From NCBI RefSeq assembly GCF_029223585.1, contig NZ_CP119423.1, positions 682,001 through 746,000 of the forward strand: 64,000 bases of DNA, given 5' to 3'. The translations under genes and the position numbers were made by a program. The notes beneath the pieces were generated by a model that saw only the letters and a program-made list of their open reading frames with translations, was not told the origin of the DNA and did not search any database. This document shows, in pieces, positions 1 to 9,775 of this stretch (positions are counted from its first letter, which is position 1; the number at the start of each line of letters is the position of its first letter). The DNA is from Photobacterium sp. DA100 (GTDB taxonomy: Bacteria > Pseudomonadota > Gammaproteobacteria > Enterobacterales > Vibrionaceae).

Positions 1-1
1 G

Positions 2-121
2 GCGGCACATCAGCTTGGCCTGATCTCGCATGGCACTCTTCGCCTGCCGTTGACTGAGCTAAGCGAATCTGCCCAACCAGTAGTAGCTGAAGCACTCAAG
101 GATGCGAACGTACTGCTGTAA
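2..121 (+). CDS. dapA: 4-hydroxy-tetrahydrodipicolinate synthase, C-terminal end (partial)
   Basis: The window opens inside a reading frame that ends at TAA 119-121. Its last 39 residues, with [10 protein letters not shown] and ending ALKDANVLL, resemble the C-terminus of DapA (E. coli ends ...LKHAGLL after a similar RLP segment). DapA condenses pyruvate with aspartate semialdehyde in lysine and diaminopimelate synthesis. It lies 30 bp upstream of bamC on the same strand, the same dapA-bamC pairing as in E. coli, which supports the call. The active-site part is outside the window. Confidence 0.85.
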   Translation, partial: AAHQLGLISHGTLRLPLTELSESAQPVVAEALKDANVLL

Positions 122-151
122 TTTGCTAGAGCGTAGGAGCGCAGAAGCGTA

Positions 152-1180
152 ATGAATTATAAGTATAAGCTGGTGGCGGCTGCTGTTGCAGTAGTTACAC
201 TGGCTGGTTGCTCTGACGGCGCGGAACGCCGCCGTCAGGCGAACCAGGATTTTAACTACCTCAATACCCAACCGCTGGAGAGCTGGACACTGCCTAGCGA
301 TGCCCAGTCTGCGCAGGTCAATGACTATGCGATCCCTGCCGGAGATTATCAGGGCGAGATTGGTCCTGGGGTTGATATCCGCCCGCCACAGCAGGTACTG
401 GCCTTGATCCCGGGGGCGCGAGCCCTGCGAGACGATGATGGCGTGACCTTGGTGATGGTCAAGCAGGAGGATCTCTCCGATGTCTGGATGGTGACCCAGA
501 AGTTGATTGCCGAGCAGAATATCGGGCTGAGAAGCCAGACTGCCAATGCTATAGAAACCGATTGGATTAGCTGGAACAACGAAGACGAGGATACCGAGCT
601 CGGTAGCCGTTACCGGATTGAGAAATCGGCGGATGGTGGCCGTTATAGCTACCGGATCAAGCTGGTGGACTGGCGTGAAGGTGGGGCGGAGCAACCGGTA
701 AGCGTTGAGAACAAAGAGCGCTACAGTATCCTGATGACCAATCTGGTGACGTCTCGTTACGACGAGCAAGAGCGCGAGCAAGCCCGTTTGCGTGCCCAGC
801 AGCTGGTCAAGCAGATCCCGATTTCGATGGGCCAGGACCGCAGCGGCTTACCTGTGATCATTGCCCGTGCACCGTATAACGTGTTCTGGGAGCGCCTGCC
901 AGAAGTCTTGGGCCAGCTCGGCTTTACTATTGAAGGGCGTAACCGCTCGCAAGGTGTGGTCGAGGTGCAGTTCAAGTCGCCGGATGATGATTTCTGGGCC
1001 GATCTGGGGACCCAGCCGATCGAGCTGGAAAACCGTGCTTATAATCTACAGCTAGGGGATCTTGGCAACCGTACGTCTATCAACATTACTGATACTGACG
1101 GCAAGCCAGTGACCGAGCAAGCGCTCAATAGCCTAGCGCCTGTGATGGCCGCAGCCATCGACCGAGCCAATAACAGCTAA
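152..1180 (+). CDS. bamC: Outer membrane protein assembly factor BamC (NlpB lipoprotein)
   Basis: This is a 342-residue lipoprotein. It starts with a short positively charged stretch, a hydrophobic core and the lipobox LAGC with the lipidated Cys at residue 20. The +2 residue is Ser, which predicts outer-membrane sorting. The length matches BamC, whose flexible N-terminal part binds BamD and is followed by two helix-grip domains. BamC is an accessory part of the Bam complex that folds beta-barrel proteins. It follows dapA by 30 bp, as in E. coli, and a strong terminator follows the stop. Confidence 0.92.
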   Translation: MNYKYKLVAAAVAVVTLAGCSDGAERRRQANQDFNYLNTQPLESWTLPSDAQSAQVNDYAIPAGDYQGEIGPGVDIRPPQQVLALIPGARALRDDDGVTLVMVKQEDLSDVWMVTQKLIAEQNIGLRSQTANAIETDWISWNNEDEDTELGSRYRIEKSADGGRYSYRIKLVDWREGGAEQPVSVENKERYSILMTNLVTSRYDEQEREQARLRAQQLVKQIPISMGQDRSGLPVIIARAPYNVFWERLPEVLGQLGFTIEGRNRSQGVVEVQFKSPDDDFWADLGTQPIELENRAYNLQLGDLGNRTSINITDTDGKPVTEQALNSLAPVMAAAIDRANNS

Positions 1181-1204
1181 GTGGCATGATGGTTACCGGT
1201 AAAT

Positions 1205-1240
1205 AAAAAACGCTGCTGATTGCTCAGCAGCGTTTTTTTT
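1205..1240 (+). terminator. Rho-independent terminator after bamC
   Basis: A 9-bp perfect stem (1211-1219 with 1224-1232) has a 4-nt loop. It is preceded by six A and followed by eight T, so it may work in both directions. It closes the dapA-bamC unit. Confidence 0.9.
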
Positions 1241-1263
1241 GGCTTGTTTAACGCACAATTATT

Positions 1264-1292
1264 GGTGAGTGCCTGCCGGAGAGGCACTCACC
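1264..1292 (-). terminator. Hairpin downstream of lipA, probable terminator
   Basis: An 11-bp perfect inverted repeat (1264-1274 with 1282-1292) lies 13 bases beyond the lipA stop on the minus strand. The bases that follow are AT-rich but do not form a clean T run, so termination strength is uncertain. Confidence 0.5.
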
Positions 1293-1305
1293 AGGCAGAA
1301 GCGCT

Positions 1306-2277
1306 TTATTTGACTTCTTCGCCTTTGGCCTGCATATCGGCGTGGTAAGAAGAGCGGACAAACGGGCCGCATGCCGCGTGGGTAAAGCCAAGCTCAAGGG
1401 CAATCTCTTTCAGTTCGTCGAACTCCGAAGGCGGCACGTAGCGCTCAACCGGCAGGTGATGGCGGCTTGGAGCCAGGTACTGGCCCAGCGTCAGCATGGT
1501 TACGCCGTGGGCGCGTAGATCTTTGAGTACCTCGATGATCTCTTCTTTGGTTTCGCCCAGTCCCATCATCAAGCCCGACTTGGTCGGTACTTCAGGGTGC
1601 ATTTCCTTGAATTTCTTCAGCAGATCCAACGACCACTGGTAGTTGGCTCCCGGACGAGCCTTGCGGTATAGGCGAGGGGCGGTTTCCAGGTTGTGGTTGA
1701 AGACATCCGGCGGGTTGTCACGCAGAATATCCAGCGCACGGTCCATACGGCCGCGGAAATCGGGGACCAAGGTTTCGATCTTGATCTCTGGATTCAGAGC
1801 TCGGATTTCACGGGTACAATCGGCGAAATGCTGGGCACCGCCATCACGCAGATCATCACGGTCTACCGAGGTAACCACCACGTAGCGCAGTTTCATGTCG
1901 GCGATGGTTTTGGCAAGCTGCTGCGGCTCCTCGGCGTTTGGCGGCAGCGGGCGGCCGTGGGCAACGTCACAGAATGGGCAGCGACGGGTACAGATGGCAC
2001 CCAGGATCATAAAGGTAGCCGTACCGTGGTTGAAGCACTCGGCCAAGTTAGGGCATGACGCCTCTTCACAAACCGAGTGCAGCTTGTTTTTGCGCATCGC
2101 TGACTTGATGTCCTGGATGCGCTGGCTGTCTGAAGGAAGTTTGATCTTCATCCATTCCGGCTTGCGCAGGACTTCTTTCGGCGCTTCCTCAACCTCTACG
2201 TTACGGGTAGGAATGAGGGCCATTTTGTCGGCATCACGGTATTTGACACCTTTTTCAATTTTGATTGGTTTACTCAT
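1306..2277 (-). CDS. lipA: Lipoyl synthase
   Basis: LipA is a radical-SAM enzyme that inserts two sulfur atoms into octanoyl groups on lipoyl domains. Both iron-sulfur ligand sets are visible: the auxiliary cluster cysteines C70, C75 and C81 in [12 protein letters not shown], and the radical-SAM triad C96, C100, C103 in CTRRCPFC. The 323-residue length matches the family. I chose the ATG at 2277 ([10 protein letters not shown]). It forms an ATGA overlap with the lipB stop, whereas the longer frame from 2298 would run into lipB. The overlap implies translational coupling with the enzyme that supplies its substrate. Confidence 0.97.
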   Translation of the reverse strand: MSKPIKIEKGVKYRDADKMALIPTRNVEVEEAPKEVLRKPEWMKIKLPSDSQRIQDIKSAMRKNKLHSVCEEASCPNLAECFNHGTATFMILGAICTRRCPFCDVAHGRPLPPNAEEPQQLAKTIADMKLRYVVVTSVDRDDLRDGGAQHFADCTREIRALNPEIKIETLVPDFRGRMDRALDILRDNPPDVFNHNLETAPRLYRKARPGANYQWSLDLLKKFKEMHPEVPTKSGLMMGLGETKEEIIEVLKDLRAHGVTMLTLGQYLAPSRHHLPVERYVPPSEFDELKEIALELGFTHAACGPFVRSSYHADMQAKGEEVK

Positions 2278-2933
2278 GAATTGCTTTCCGTTTTCCACTC
2301 AATGCTCTGGTAATCGAGCAGGTTGACCAGCTCTTCTACAAGTACAGGCTGAATTTCCGCTAGTTCAGAAGGCCCATTCAACAACGCGGTTTGCGTCATT
2401 TCCATCCCGGCATAACCACACGGGTTGATGCGTAGGAAAGGAGCCAGATCCATATTGATATTGAGTGCCAGACCGTGAAAAGAGCAACCGCGTCTGATCC
2501 GTAAACCAAGTGAACATATCTTCTGACCGGAGACATAGACACCCGGCGCATCAGGGCGGGCATTGGACTCAATCCCGAAACGGGAAAGGGTCTTGATGAT
2601 CGTGTTTTCGATATGCGTGACAAGATCGCGCACACCCATTTTCTTTCGACGTAGGTCGATAAGGACATAGGCAACCAGTTGGCCCGGGCCGTGATAGGTG
2701 ACCTGACCACCGCGGTCGCTTTGCACCACGGGGATATCCCCGGTGTTGAGCAGGTGCTCGGCTTTTCCTGCCTGGCCTTGGGTAAACACAGGATTGTGCT
2801 CAACCAGCCAGACTTCGTCCGTGGTTTCCGGGCTGCGTGTGTCGGTGAATTGATGCATAGCCTGCCAGATTGGTTCGTAATCTTGGCGGCCTAGGTTGCG
2901 AATTATAATTTTATCTTGCAATGTCACACCCAT
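2274..2933 (-). CDS. lipB: Octanoyl-[acyl-carrier-protein]:protein octanoyltransferase
   Basis: LipB moves octanoate from acyl carrier protein to the lysine of lipoyl domains, just before LipA acts. The 219-residue protein has the conserved [14 protein letters not shown] segment, the Lys in the SGQKI motif expected to assist catalysis, and the nucleophile Cys in INPCGYAG. The ATG at 2933 gives MGVTLQDKI, lining up with E. coli LipB. Its stop overlaps the lipA start by four bases. Confidence 0.96.
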   Translation of the reverse strand: MGVTLQDKIIIRNLGRQDYEPIWQAMHQFTDTRSPETTDEVWLVEHNPVFTQGQAGKAEHLLNTGDIPVVQSDRGGQVTYHGPGQLVAYVLIDLRRKKMGVRDLVTHIENTIIKTLSRFGIESNARPDAPGVYVSGQKICSLGLRIRRGCSFHGLALNINMDLAPFLRINPCGYAGMEMTQTALLNGPSELAEIQPVLVEELVNLLDYQSIEWKTESNS

Positions 2934-2993
2934 TTAGTCGTTTGGCGAAGCCTGAAAAACTGACACCCCGCATGGGTGTTCAATACCGAAGGG

Positions 2994-3065
2994 TATCATA
3001 TACCCAAGTGACTTCAAATTACTGGGCGTAGAGTAGGACCAAGCGGTTTGAAGTGACTTGGGGAT
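2994..3065. repeat. Imperfect palindromic intergenic repeat
   Basis: Arms 3003-3018 and 3047-3062 are inverted copies of each other with one mismatch, separated by 28 bases. The left edge reads TATACCCAAGT, the same opening as the element at 47330. Such TATACCC-starting palindromes occur as dispersed repeats in gammaproteobacteria. Here it lies between ybeD and lipB and could fold in a read-through transcript. Confidence 0.6.
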
Positions 3066-3119
3066 AAAACGTGGCGGCCGAATTTACCGCCGCCAGTTTA
3101 TCGGGGAATGGGGAAGTGC

Positions 3120-3395
3120 TTACAACACAACGCGGACGATATCGATTTCACCCAGCTCTTTGTACAGGGTCTCTACCTGCTCGATCGATGTTGCGGTGAT
3201 AGAAACAGACACGGCACTGTAGGTCCCTTTGCCACTAGGCTTAACGTTCGGGGTGTAGTCGCCCGGTGCGTGACGCTGGATCACCTCAACAACCAGATCC
3301 GCGAGCTCAGGCTTGTTGTAACCCATTACCTTGTAAGTGAACTTACAAGGGAACTCTAGAAGATCTTTTAGTTTTGGCTGCTCTTGCTGCTGCAT
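3120..3395 (-). CDS. ybeD: YbeD/DUF493 family protein
   Basis: This 91-residue protein is close to E. coli YbeD (UPF0250): the segments [22 protein letters not shown] and [12 protein letters not shown] are in the same order. The family has an ACT-like ferredoxin fold and no firmly established biochemical role. It lies between dacA and lipB on the same strand, the order known in E. coli. Its own terminator is not obvious, so it may be transcribed towards the lip genes. Confidence 0.93.
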   Translation of the reverse strand: MQQQEQPKLKDLLEFPCKFTYKVMGYNKPELADLVVEVIQRHAPGDYTPNVKPSGKGTYSAVSVSITATSIEQVETLYKELGEIDIVRVVL

Positions 3396-3499
3396 GCTGA
3401 ACTCCGAGTAATTGCATTCATTTTGCGATGTTAGCCGTGCATATTAATGGGTATGCGGCCTTTTCACAAGCGATCAGGTGCCTTCGCCATCGGCTAGAA

Positions 3500-3530
3500 A
3501 AGGAAGAGGCAACCCAAGGTTGCCTCTTTT
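3500..3530 (-). terminator. Rho-independent terminator after dacA
   Basis: A 10-bp stem (3505-3514 with 3518-3527) has a 3-base loop. On the minus strand it is followed by a T-rich run; on the plus strand it also has TTTTCTTTATTT, so it may act both ways. Confidence 0.75.
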
Positions 3531-3577
3531 CTTTATTTATCGGTGAGTTATGCCTAACAGGCGAATTCTGCTAGGGA

Positions 3578-4753
3578 TCAGCTCAGCCAGCCTTTGAACA
3601 GCAGCATGATGTAATCAATCAGGCGGCTGAACATGCTGCCTTCTTTGATGTCGTCCAGTGCCAGCAGTGGGTATTCGGCGATATCTTCCTCGCCGACACG
3701 GTAGTACAGCTTACCGACGACATCACCTTTCTGGATTGGGGCTTTCAGCTCTTTTTCCAGCACGAAGCTGGCAGTCAGATCTTTGGTCAGGCCACGAGGC
3801 AGGGTCACGAAGGTATCTTCGCTTACGCCAAGGGATACCTCGTCTTTGTCACCCATCCACACTTTCTCGGTCACAAAGGTTTCGTTTGCTTTGTGAGGAG
3901 ACACGGTTTCGAAGAAACGGAAGCCGTAGTTCAGCAGCTTCTTGCTTTCGGCCTTGCGGGCGTTCGGGTTGCTGGTACCCATCACGACGGCGATCAGGCG
4001 CATCTGGCCTTCGGTTGCCGTACTTACCAGGCTATAGCCAGCATTGTCGGTGTGGCCGGTTTTCAGGCCGTCAACGTTGAGGCTCTTGTCCCACAGCAGG
4101 CTGTTGCGGTTGTACTGGGTGATACCGTTGTAGGTGAACGATTTCTCTTTGTAGATCGCGAATTCGTCAGGGACATCGCGGATCAGGCCCTGTGCCAGCA
4201 GTGCCATGTCATATGGCGTGGTGTAGAGATCTGGGTTGTCGAGGCCGTGGACATTGGCAAAGTGGGTGGAGTCCATCCCCAGGGTTTTGGCCCAGGCATT
4301 CATCAGGTCGACGAAAGAGTCTTCAGAGCCAGCAACATGTTCCGCCATTGCTACACAGGCGTCGTTACCCGACTGGATGATGATGCCACGGTTGAGGTCG
4401 GAAACTTTTACCTCACTGCCGACTTCGATGAACATCTTCGAAGAGCCCGGGAAGTTCTTGGCCCAGGCGTTCTTGCTGATCACGACTGTGTCATCCATGG
4501 AGATATTGCCGCGGTTAACTTCCTGACCGATAACGTAGCTGGTCATCATTTTGGTCAAGCTAGCAGGCGGGATTTGGTCGTATTCTTTGTTGCCTGCCAG
4601 GATCTTGCCTGAATGATAGTCCATCAGGACGTAGCCCTTAGCAGCAATCTGAGGGGCTTCAGGTACTACAGCAGGGGCAGCCGCTGCTGTTGCTGAAGCC
4701 AGCAAGGTTGCTGAAACAGCAACAGAGCGAAAAAGTGCAGCAGATTTTTTCAT
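3578..4753 (-). CDS. dacA: D-alanyl-D-alanine carboxypeptidase (PBP5)
   Basis: PBP5 trims the terminal D-Ala of peptidoglycan pentapeptides in the periplasm. The 391-residue protein has a signal peptide cut near residue 26 (ATAAAAPA). It has the three penicillin-binding motifs: S65-LT-K68, S128-G-N and K231-T-G. The C-terminus ends in an amphipathic helix (FSRLIDYIMLLFKGW) of the kind that anchors PBP5 to the inner membrane. It heads the stretch towards ybeD and lies next to the rlpA-rodA-mrdA cell-wall cluster. Confidence 0.96.
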   Translation of the reverse strand: MKKSAALFRSVAVSATLLASATAAAAPAVVPEAPQIAAKGYVLMDYHSGKILAGNKEYDQIPPASLTKMMTSYVIGQEVNRGNISMDDTVVISKNAWAKNFPGSSKMFIEVGSEVKVSDLNRGIIIQSGNDACVAMAEHVAGSEDSFVDLMNAWAKTLGMDSTHFANVHGLDNPDLYTTPYDMALLAQGLIRDVPDEFAIYKEKSFTYNGITQYNRNSLLWDKSLNVDGLKTGHTDNAGYSLVSTATEGQMRLIAVVMGTSNPNARKAESKKLLNYGFRFFETVSPHKANETFVTEKVWMGDKDEVSLGVSEDTFVTLPRGLTKDLTASFVLEKELKAPIQKGDVVGKLYYRVGEEDIAEYPLLALDDIKEGSMFSRLIDYIMLLFKGWLS

Positions 4754-4888
4754 GTTGGTTGTAACTTAATTTGTCGAATGTAAAAAACTTCACACACTAT
4801 ATCAGATTGACAATATGAGACCAGCTTTGGGCTCGGATATGTTGTGTGGCAAGGCGACTCAAAGCAAATTTTGACATAACTTTAAATC

Positions 4889-4922
4889 AAAAAAATACCA
4901 GAGCAGGCAGTTGCTCTGGTAT
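4889..4922 (-). terminator. Rho-independent terminator after rlpA
   Basis: An 11-bp stem (4895-4905 with 4912-4922) has a 6-base loop. On the minus strand it is followed by a run of seven T. It closes the mrdA-rodA-rlpA transcript. Confidence 0.85.
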
Positions 4923-4939
4923 TGGTGTTAGAACGCAGA

Positions 4940-5746
4940 TTAGGATTTTGGTTCCAGCTCGCGCTTGGAAGTGATGATGAAGGCTTGCGGGTAGCGGCCG
5001 GCTTTGGCTTTGTCGCGCTGGCTGATTGCCTCATCACGGTCGATGTAAGGCCCAAGGCGCAGGCGGTAGATCTCGGCCGAGTCTGCTTTCTTCAAGTCGA
5101 TCGCGGTGCCGAACTCTTTCTCCAGCTGCTGGGCGATCTGCTCGGCCTTGCCGGCGTCGGTGACGGCTGCCAGCTGCACAAAGTAAAAGTTGGGGTTGGC
5201 ACTCTGCCACTCGTTCGGGTTATCGGGCTTGGCCACCTGGATCAGCTCGATTTTGACCGGCGCCGTACCGTGCTTGATGACATCCAGCCTCGCTGCCGCC
5301 GCCATGCTGAGATCGATGATACGGCCGTCGTGGAAGGGGCCGCGGTCGTTGACCCGGACCACGGCGGTTTTGCCGTTGTTGGTATTGGTGACCTTGACAT
5401 AGCTCGGCAGCGGCAGCGTTTTGTGGGCCGCGGTCATCGAGTACATGTCGTAGATCTCGCCATTGGAGGTTTTGTGGCCGTGGAATTTCTGGCCATACCA
5501 TGAGGCGTAGCCTTGTTCGACAAACGGCTGATCAGCCTGCTCAATCTGGTAGTGCTTGCCGCGCAGGGTGTAGTCCTTGTTGCCCGCGAGGCTCAAAGGC
5601 TCATAACGCGGCTGGGCATCTTCGATGTGATCCAGTGTCGGTGATGATTCCGGCGCGACATCGTCGGCCAGATCGTAGCGCTCGTCGCTCGGCGTCGAGC
5701 TACATCCCGCAAGGATAAGAACAAGGAATAAGGGAGATATGCGCAT
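4940..5746 (-). CDS. rlpA: Septal-ring lytic transglycosylase RlpA family lipoprotein
   Basis: The 268-residue lipoprotein has its lipobox LAGC near residue 15. The middle part is the double-psi beta-barrel RlpA domain (GYASWYGQKFHG, RVNDRGPF), whose Asp in DRGP is catalytic in family members that cleave denuded glycan strands. A C-terminal SPOR domain (about 190-262) binds peptidoglycan stripped of stem peptides at division sites. Its ATG directly abuts the rodA stop, so it sits in one operon with rodA and mrdA. Confidence 0.93.
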   Translation of the reverse strand: MRISPLFLVLILAGCSSTPSDERYDLADDVAPESSPTLDHIEDAQPRYEPLSLAGNKDYTLRGKHYQIEQADQPFVEQGYASWYGQKFHGHKTSNGEIYDMYSMTAAHKTLPLPSYVKVTNTNNGKTAVVRVNDRGPFHDGRIIDLSMAAAARLDVIKHGTAPVKIELIQVAKPDNPNEWQSANPNFYFVQLAAVTDAGKAEQIAQQLEKEFGTAIDLKKADSAEIYRLRLGPYIDRDEAISQRDKAKAGRYPQAFIITSKRELEPKS

Positions 5747-6868
5747 TTAGGTCGCCTTGGACAACATTTTTCTATGGGTGTGAATCGACATCAGGATCCC
5801 GAAGCCGGCCATCAGGGTGACCATCGAGGTGCCCCCGTAGCTGACCAGCGGCAGCGGAACCCCTACAACAGGCAGCAACCCGCTGACCATGCCGATGTTA
5901 ACGAAAATATATACAAAAAAGCTCAGTACGATACTGCCGGCCATCATCCGGCCGAAAGCGGTCTGGGCCCGGCTGGCCAGCAGCAGGCCCCGGCCGATAA
6001 TGAACAGGTAGATAGCCAGCAGGCAAAGGACGCCAATCAGGCCCCACTCCTCGGCAATCACCGCGAAGATGAAGTCGGTATGGCGCTCGGGCAGGAACTC
6101 CAGCTGCGACTGGGTGCCTTGCAGCCACCCCTTGCCGGACAGGCCACCAGAGCCGATGGCAATTTTCGACTGGATAATGTGGTAACCGGCACCAAGCGGA
6201 TCGGATTCGGGGTTGAACAGGGTCAATACCCGGGTACGCTGGTAGTCGCGCATCAGGAATAGCCACAATACCGGGATGAATGCACCAACCAGTACCGCCG
6301 CCGCGCCGATGATCTTCCAGCTCATGCCAGAGAGGAACAGCACGAACACCCCGGAAGCCGCGATCAGGATAGAGGTCCCCAAGTCGGGTTGCTTGGCAAT
6401 CAAGATGGTCGGGACAAAGATCATCACCAGGGCGATGACGATGTTTTTCAGGCTGGGCGGTAGCGGGTTGTTGCCGATAAAGCGGGCGACCATCAACGGC
6501 ACCGCCAGCTTGATCAGCTCCGAGGGCTGGAAGCGGACGAAGCCCAAATTCAACCAGCGCTGGGCGCCTTTTGACGCCTCGCCGAAAAACAAAACGCCGA
6601 GTAGCAGTATCAGCCCGATCCCAAACAGGTAGGGAGCCCAGGTCTCATAGTGGCGCGGGGAGATCTGGGCCAGGATGAACATGATCCCCAGCGACAGCAC
6701 CATGCGAACCGCCTGGCGCTCCATCATGGCGATTTCCTGGCCGCTGGCACTGTACATCACCATCAGGGCAAAGCCCATCAAGGTCAGGATCCCCATCAAT
6801 AACGGGAAGTCCAGGTGCAAGCGGTCACTTAGGGTGCGTTTATTGCCTGTGGCGGCCATGATACTCAT
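5747..6868 (-). CDS. rodA: Rod-shape SEDS peptidoglycan polymerase RodA
   Basis: RodA is the glycosyltransferase of the elongasome and works with PBP2. The 373-residue protein is almost entirely hydrophobic with about ten membrane segments. It carries family segments such as [10 protein letters not shown] and the C-terminal [11 protein letters not shown]. The ATG overlaps the mrdA stop by four bases (6865-6868), so the polymerase and its cognate transpeptidase are translationally coupled. Confidence 0.96.
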   Translation of the reverse strand: MSIMAATGNKRTLSDRLHLDFPLLMGILTLMGFALMVMYSASGQEIAMMERQAVRMVLSLGIMFILAQISPRHYETWAPYLFGIGLILLLGVLFFGEASKGAQRWLNLGFVRFQPSELIKLAVPLMVARFIGNNPLPPSLKNIVIALVMIFVPTILIAKQPDLGTSILIAASGVFVLFLSGMSWKIIGAAAVLVGAFIPVLWLFLMRDYQRTRVLTLFNPESDPLGAGYHIIQSKIAIGSGGLSGKGWLQGTQSQLEFLPERHTDFIFAVIAEEWGLIGVLCLLAIYLFIIGRGLLLASRAQTAFGRMMAGSIVLSFFVYIFVNIGMVSGLLPVVGVPLPLVSYGGTSMVTLMAGFGILMSIHTHRKMLSKAT

Positions 6869-8820
6869 TGCGATACCTCGGCTATTTTCTTGTCGACGAT
6901 CTCTACCAGCGGATCGGGCTTTTCGGGCTTGAGCAGCATGTGATCGAATATCCTTCGAGCAACCGGACCACCGTTGGAGGAGCCGCCCCCGGCGTTTTCC
7001 AGTACCATGGAGACCACAATTTCCGGCTTTTCAAATGGCGCGAAGGCGGTAAACAGGGCGTGGTCGCGCAAGTGCTCTTCCAGCTCTTCGGCGTTGTACT
7101 CCTGATCTTCGGCCAGGCCGAAGACCTGGGCCGAGCCGGACTTGCCGCCGGCTTTGTATTCGGTGCCATAGAACGGACGGCGGGCGGTACCGCGCGGGCC
7201 GTAAAGTACCTGGTACATCCCCTGCTTGGCGACCTCCCAGTATTTAGGGTCGACATTGTCGATTGGCGGGAAGTCATCGTACACCGCGGGCCGTTCAACA
7301 TCGTCATCGATGATGTCTTTGAGCAGGTGTGGCGCCTGAACCCGGCCCTGGTTGACCAGTACCGTGGTGGCTTTGGCGATCTGCAGCGGGGTTGCCGTCC
7401 AGTAGCCCTGGCCGATCCCGACGGGGATGGTATCCCCCTGGTACCAAGGCTGGCGGAAGCGGGCTTGTTTCCACTCGCGGGTTGGCATGTTGGCTTTGCT
7501 TTCTTCATGGATGTCGATGCCGGTGTACTCACCGAAGCCGAAACGGCTCATCCAGTCAGAGAGGCGATCGATGCCCATGTCGTAGGCGATCTGGTAGAAG
7601 AAGGTATCGACCGACTCTTCAATCGCCTTGTAGATATTGACCTTGCCGTGGCCCCAGCGCAGCCAGTCGCGGAATGGGCGGCTGTTGGAGTTCGGGATAC
7701 GCCAGTAGCCCGGATCATTGCGGGTGGTGCGGGTGGTGATCACCCCTTCGCTCAGCGCGGCGACTGCAATCATCGGCTTTATCGTCGAGGCTGGTGGGTA
7801 AATACCCAGTGTGACCCGGTTAACCAGTGGGCGGTTCTTGTCGTTGAGCAGTTCGCGGTATTTGGCACCGGAAATGCCGTGGACGAACAGGTTCGGATCG
7901 TAGCTAGGGCTCGAAACCATCGCCAGTACAGACGAGTCACGCGGATCCATGACGATGACCGAGCCACGCCTGCGTTTGATTAGCTCCTCGCCGGTATCCG
8001 GGTCGAGCTTGCGCTCGGTCAGGAGTTCCTGGACATAGAGCTGGAGCTCAATGTCGATGTTCAGTTTGATGTCGTTGCCCGGGATCGGCGGGACATATTT
8101 CAGGGTACGGATGATCCGCCCGCGGCTGTTGACCTCGACTTCCTGGTAGCCCGAGGTGCCGTGCAGCATATCTTCGTAGTAACGCTCAACCCCCAGCTTG
8201 CCGATATCTCGGGTCGCCTTGTAGTTATTGATCTTCTCTTCGCGTTCAAGGCGCTGGATGTCGCGGTCGTTGATTTTGGCCACATAGCCCAGCACATGGG
8301 TCAGGGCTTCGCCGTACGGGTAGTGGCGCTTGAGGTAGGCTTTGACTTCGACGCCCGGGAAGCGGTGCTGGTTGACGGAAAACAGGGCCACCTGCTCTTC
8401 GGTCATCTGGTTGAGGATCGGTACCGACTTGAAACGGCGGGTACGACGGCGCTCGCGCTCGAAGCGCTCGATCTGCTCGTCGGTGACGCCCATCAAGTCC
8501 TTGAGGCGATCGAAGGTGTCTTGTCTGTCCGGTACTTTTTCCGAGGTGATCTCGAGTGAGTATACCGGGCGGTTCTCCGCCAGGAGAATGCCGTTACGGT
8601 CGTAGATCAGGCCGCGGTTCGGGGCGACAGGGACTATCTTGATCCGGTTATCGTTCGATCGTGTTTGGTAGTCTTCGTGCTCCTTGATCTGGATGTGATA
8701 CAGGTTAGTGAGCAGAATACCGACCAGCACGACGATGCCGATAAATGAGACAAGAGCCCGGCGAAAGAATAACGCCGACTCAGCCCGGTGGTCGCGGATC
8801 TGCGTTCGCTTTTGTCTCAT
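6865..8820 (-). CDS. mrdA: Penicillin-binding protein 2
   Basis: PBP2 is the transpeptidase for cell elongation. The 651 residues include an N-terminal membrane anchor (about 23-43), a dimerisation/pedestal region, and a transpeptidase domain with motifs S345-TI-K348, S403-V-D and K560-S-G. It is followed by rodA with a four-base overlap and preceded by rlmH only six bases away, which suggests a shared transcript rsfS-rlmH-mrdA-rodA-rlpA as in E. coli. Confidence 0.97.
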   Translation of the reverse strand: MRQKRTQIRDHRAESALFFRRALVSFIGIVVLVGILLTNLYHIQIKEHEDYQTRSNDNRIKIVPVAPNRGLIYDRNGILLAENRPVYSLEITSEKVPDRQDTFDRLKDLMGVTDEQIERFERERRRTRRFKSVPILNQMTEEQVALFSVNQHRFPGVEVKAYLKRHYPYGEALTHVLGYVAKINDRDIQRLEREEKINNYKATRDIGKLGVERYYEDMLHGTSGYQEVEVNSRGRIIRTLKYVPPIPGNDIKLNIDIELQLYVQELLTERKLDPDTGEELIKRRRGSVIVMDPRDSSVLAMVSSPSYDPNLFVHGISGAKYRELLNDKNRPLVNRVTLGIYPPASTIKPMIAVAALSEGVITTRTTRNDPGYWRIPNSNSRPFRDWLRWGHGKVNIYKAIEESVDTFFYQIAYDMGIDRLSDWMSRFGFGEYTGIDIHEESKANMPTREWKQARFRQPWYQGDTIPVGIGQGYWTATPLQIAKATTVLVNQGRVQAPHLLKDIIDDDVERPAVYDDFPPIDNVDPKYWEVAKQGMYQVLYGPRGTARRPFYGTEYKAGGKSGSAQVFGLAEDQEYNAEELEEHLRDHALFTAFAPFEKPEIVVSMVLENAGGGSSNGGPVARRIFDHMLLKPEKPDPLVEIVDKKIAEVSQ

Positions 8821-8826
8821 TGCCCA

Positions 8827-9297
8827 TTATTCCCTATGGTACGGATGGTTGGCTGTGATGCTCCACGCACGGTACAGGCTTTCGGCCATGACAATACGCA
8901 CCAGTGGATGGGGTAGGGTCAGTGGTGACAGCGACCAGCTCTGGTCGGCAGCCGCCTTGCAGGCAGGAGCCAAGCCTTCCGGGCCGCCGATCAGGATGGA
9001 CACATCCCGGCCGTCGAGCTTCCAGCTTTCCAGTTGTTCGGCCAATTGCTCGGTATCCCAGCGCTTGCCTGGGATATCCAAGGTGACAATGCGGTTGCCT
9101 TTTGGCACGGCAGCCAGCATTGCCTCGCCTTCCTTTTGCAGAATACGGGCGATATCGGCATTCTTACCGCGCTTGCCTGCCTGGATTTCAACCAGCTCAA
9201 GCGGCATATCTTTCGGGAAGCGGCGGCTGTATTCTTTGTAGCCTTCCTCGACCCATTTCGGCATCTTGGTGCCGACAGCAATCAGTTGAAGCTTCAT
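8827..9297 (-). CDS. rlmH: 23S rRNA (pseudouridine-1915 N3)-methyltransferase RlmH
   Basis: RlmH is a small SPOUT-class methyltransferase that acts on helix 69 of 70S ribosomes. The 156-residue protein shows the SAM-binding knot segment LIGGPEGL (about 102-109) and the C-terminal [16 protein letters not shown], with the conserved end NHPYH. It lies six bases downstream of the rsfS stop and just ahead of mrdA. Confidence 0.96.
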   Translation of the reverse strand: MKLQLIAVGTKMPKWVEEGYKEYSRRFPKDMPLELVEIQAGKRGKNADIARILQKEGEAMLAAVPKGNRIVTLDIPGKRWDTEQLAEQLESWKLDGRDVSILIGGPEGLAPACKAAADQSWSLSPLTLPHPLVRIVMAESLYRAWSITANHPYHRE

Positions 9298-9303
9298 TGT
9301 CGG

Positions 9304-9621
9304 TTAGCCCCAGAGCTTCTCCAGTTGGTACAGGTTACGCGCATCTTCCTGCATGATGTGCAGCATCACGCTACCCATATCAACGATTACCCACTCACCG
9401 TCTTCTTCGCCGCTGATCCCAAATGGCGGGTAGTCAATTAGCTTCGATTCCTTGTTAACGTGATCGGCAATCGAGGCGACATGGCGGTTTGACGTACCGG
9501 TGCACAGTACCATGAAATCAGTGATGCTTGATTTACCGCGAACATCAAGGGTAACAATGTCCTGTGCTTTGATGTCATCTACTTTATCAACAATAAAATC
9601 GTGTAGTTCTTGAACCTGCAA
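9304..9621 (-). CDS. rsfS: Ribosome silencing factor RsfS
   Basis: RsfS binds uL14 and blocks joining of the ribosomal subunits when nutrients are low. The conserved core ALDVRGKSSITDF..CTGTS is present here as TLDVRGKSSITDF and CTGTSNRHV. The frame is open back to an ATG at 9711, but homology begins at LQVQELHDF. A TTG at 9621 has AGAGGA about six bases upstream and gives 105 residues, the same length as E. coli RsfS. I therefore chose the TTG start. Confidence 0.93.
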   Translation of the reverse strand: MQVQELHDFIVDKVDDIKAQDIVTLDVRGKSSITDFMVLCTGTSNRHVASIADHVNKESKLIDYPPFGISGEEDGEWVIVDMGSVMLHIMQEDARNLYQLEKLWG

Positions 9622-9775
9622 AAGGGGGTCCTCTTTTGTGTGTTTGGTGTCATTACTGTAGACCCAGATAGTGCTGGGTCCCAATGTAGCGGCGCAGTAT
9701 ACCATGCTCAAGCTCGTTCAATACAAGTTGGCAGTAACTTTACATAGGCCTGCGCCCCTAACTCGCGTGTGGTGG

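Noticed and set aside
6868..7983. A 371-codon plus-strand frame opposite mrdA
   Set aside because: The minus-strand PBP2 motifs are intact, so this is an antisense artefact.
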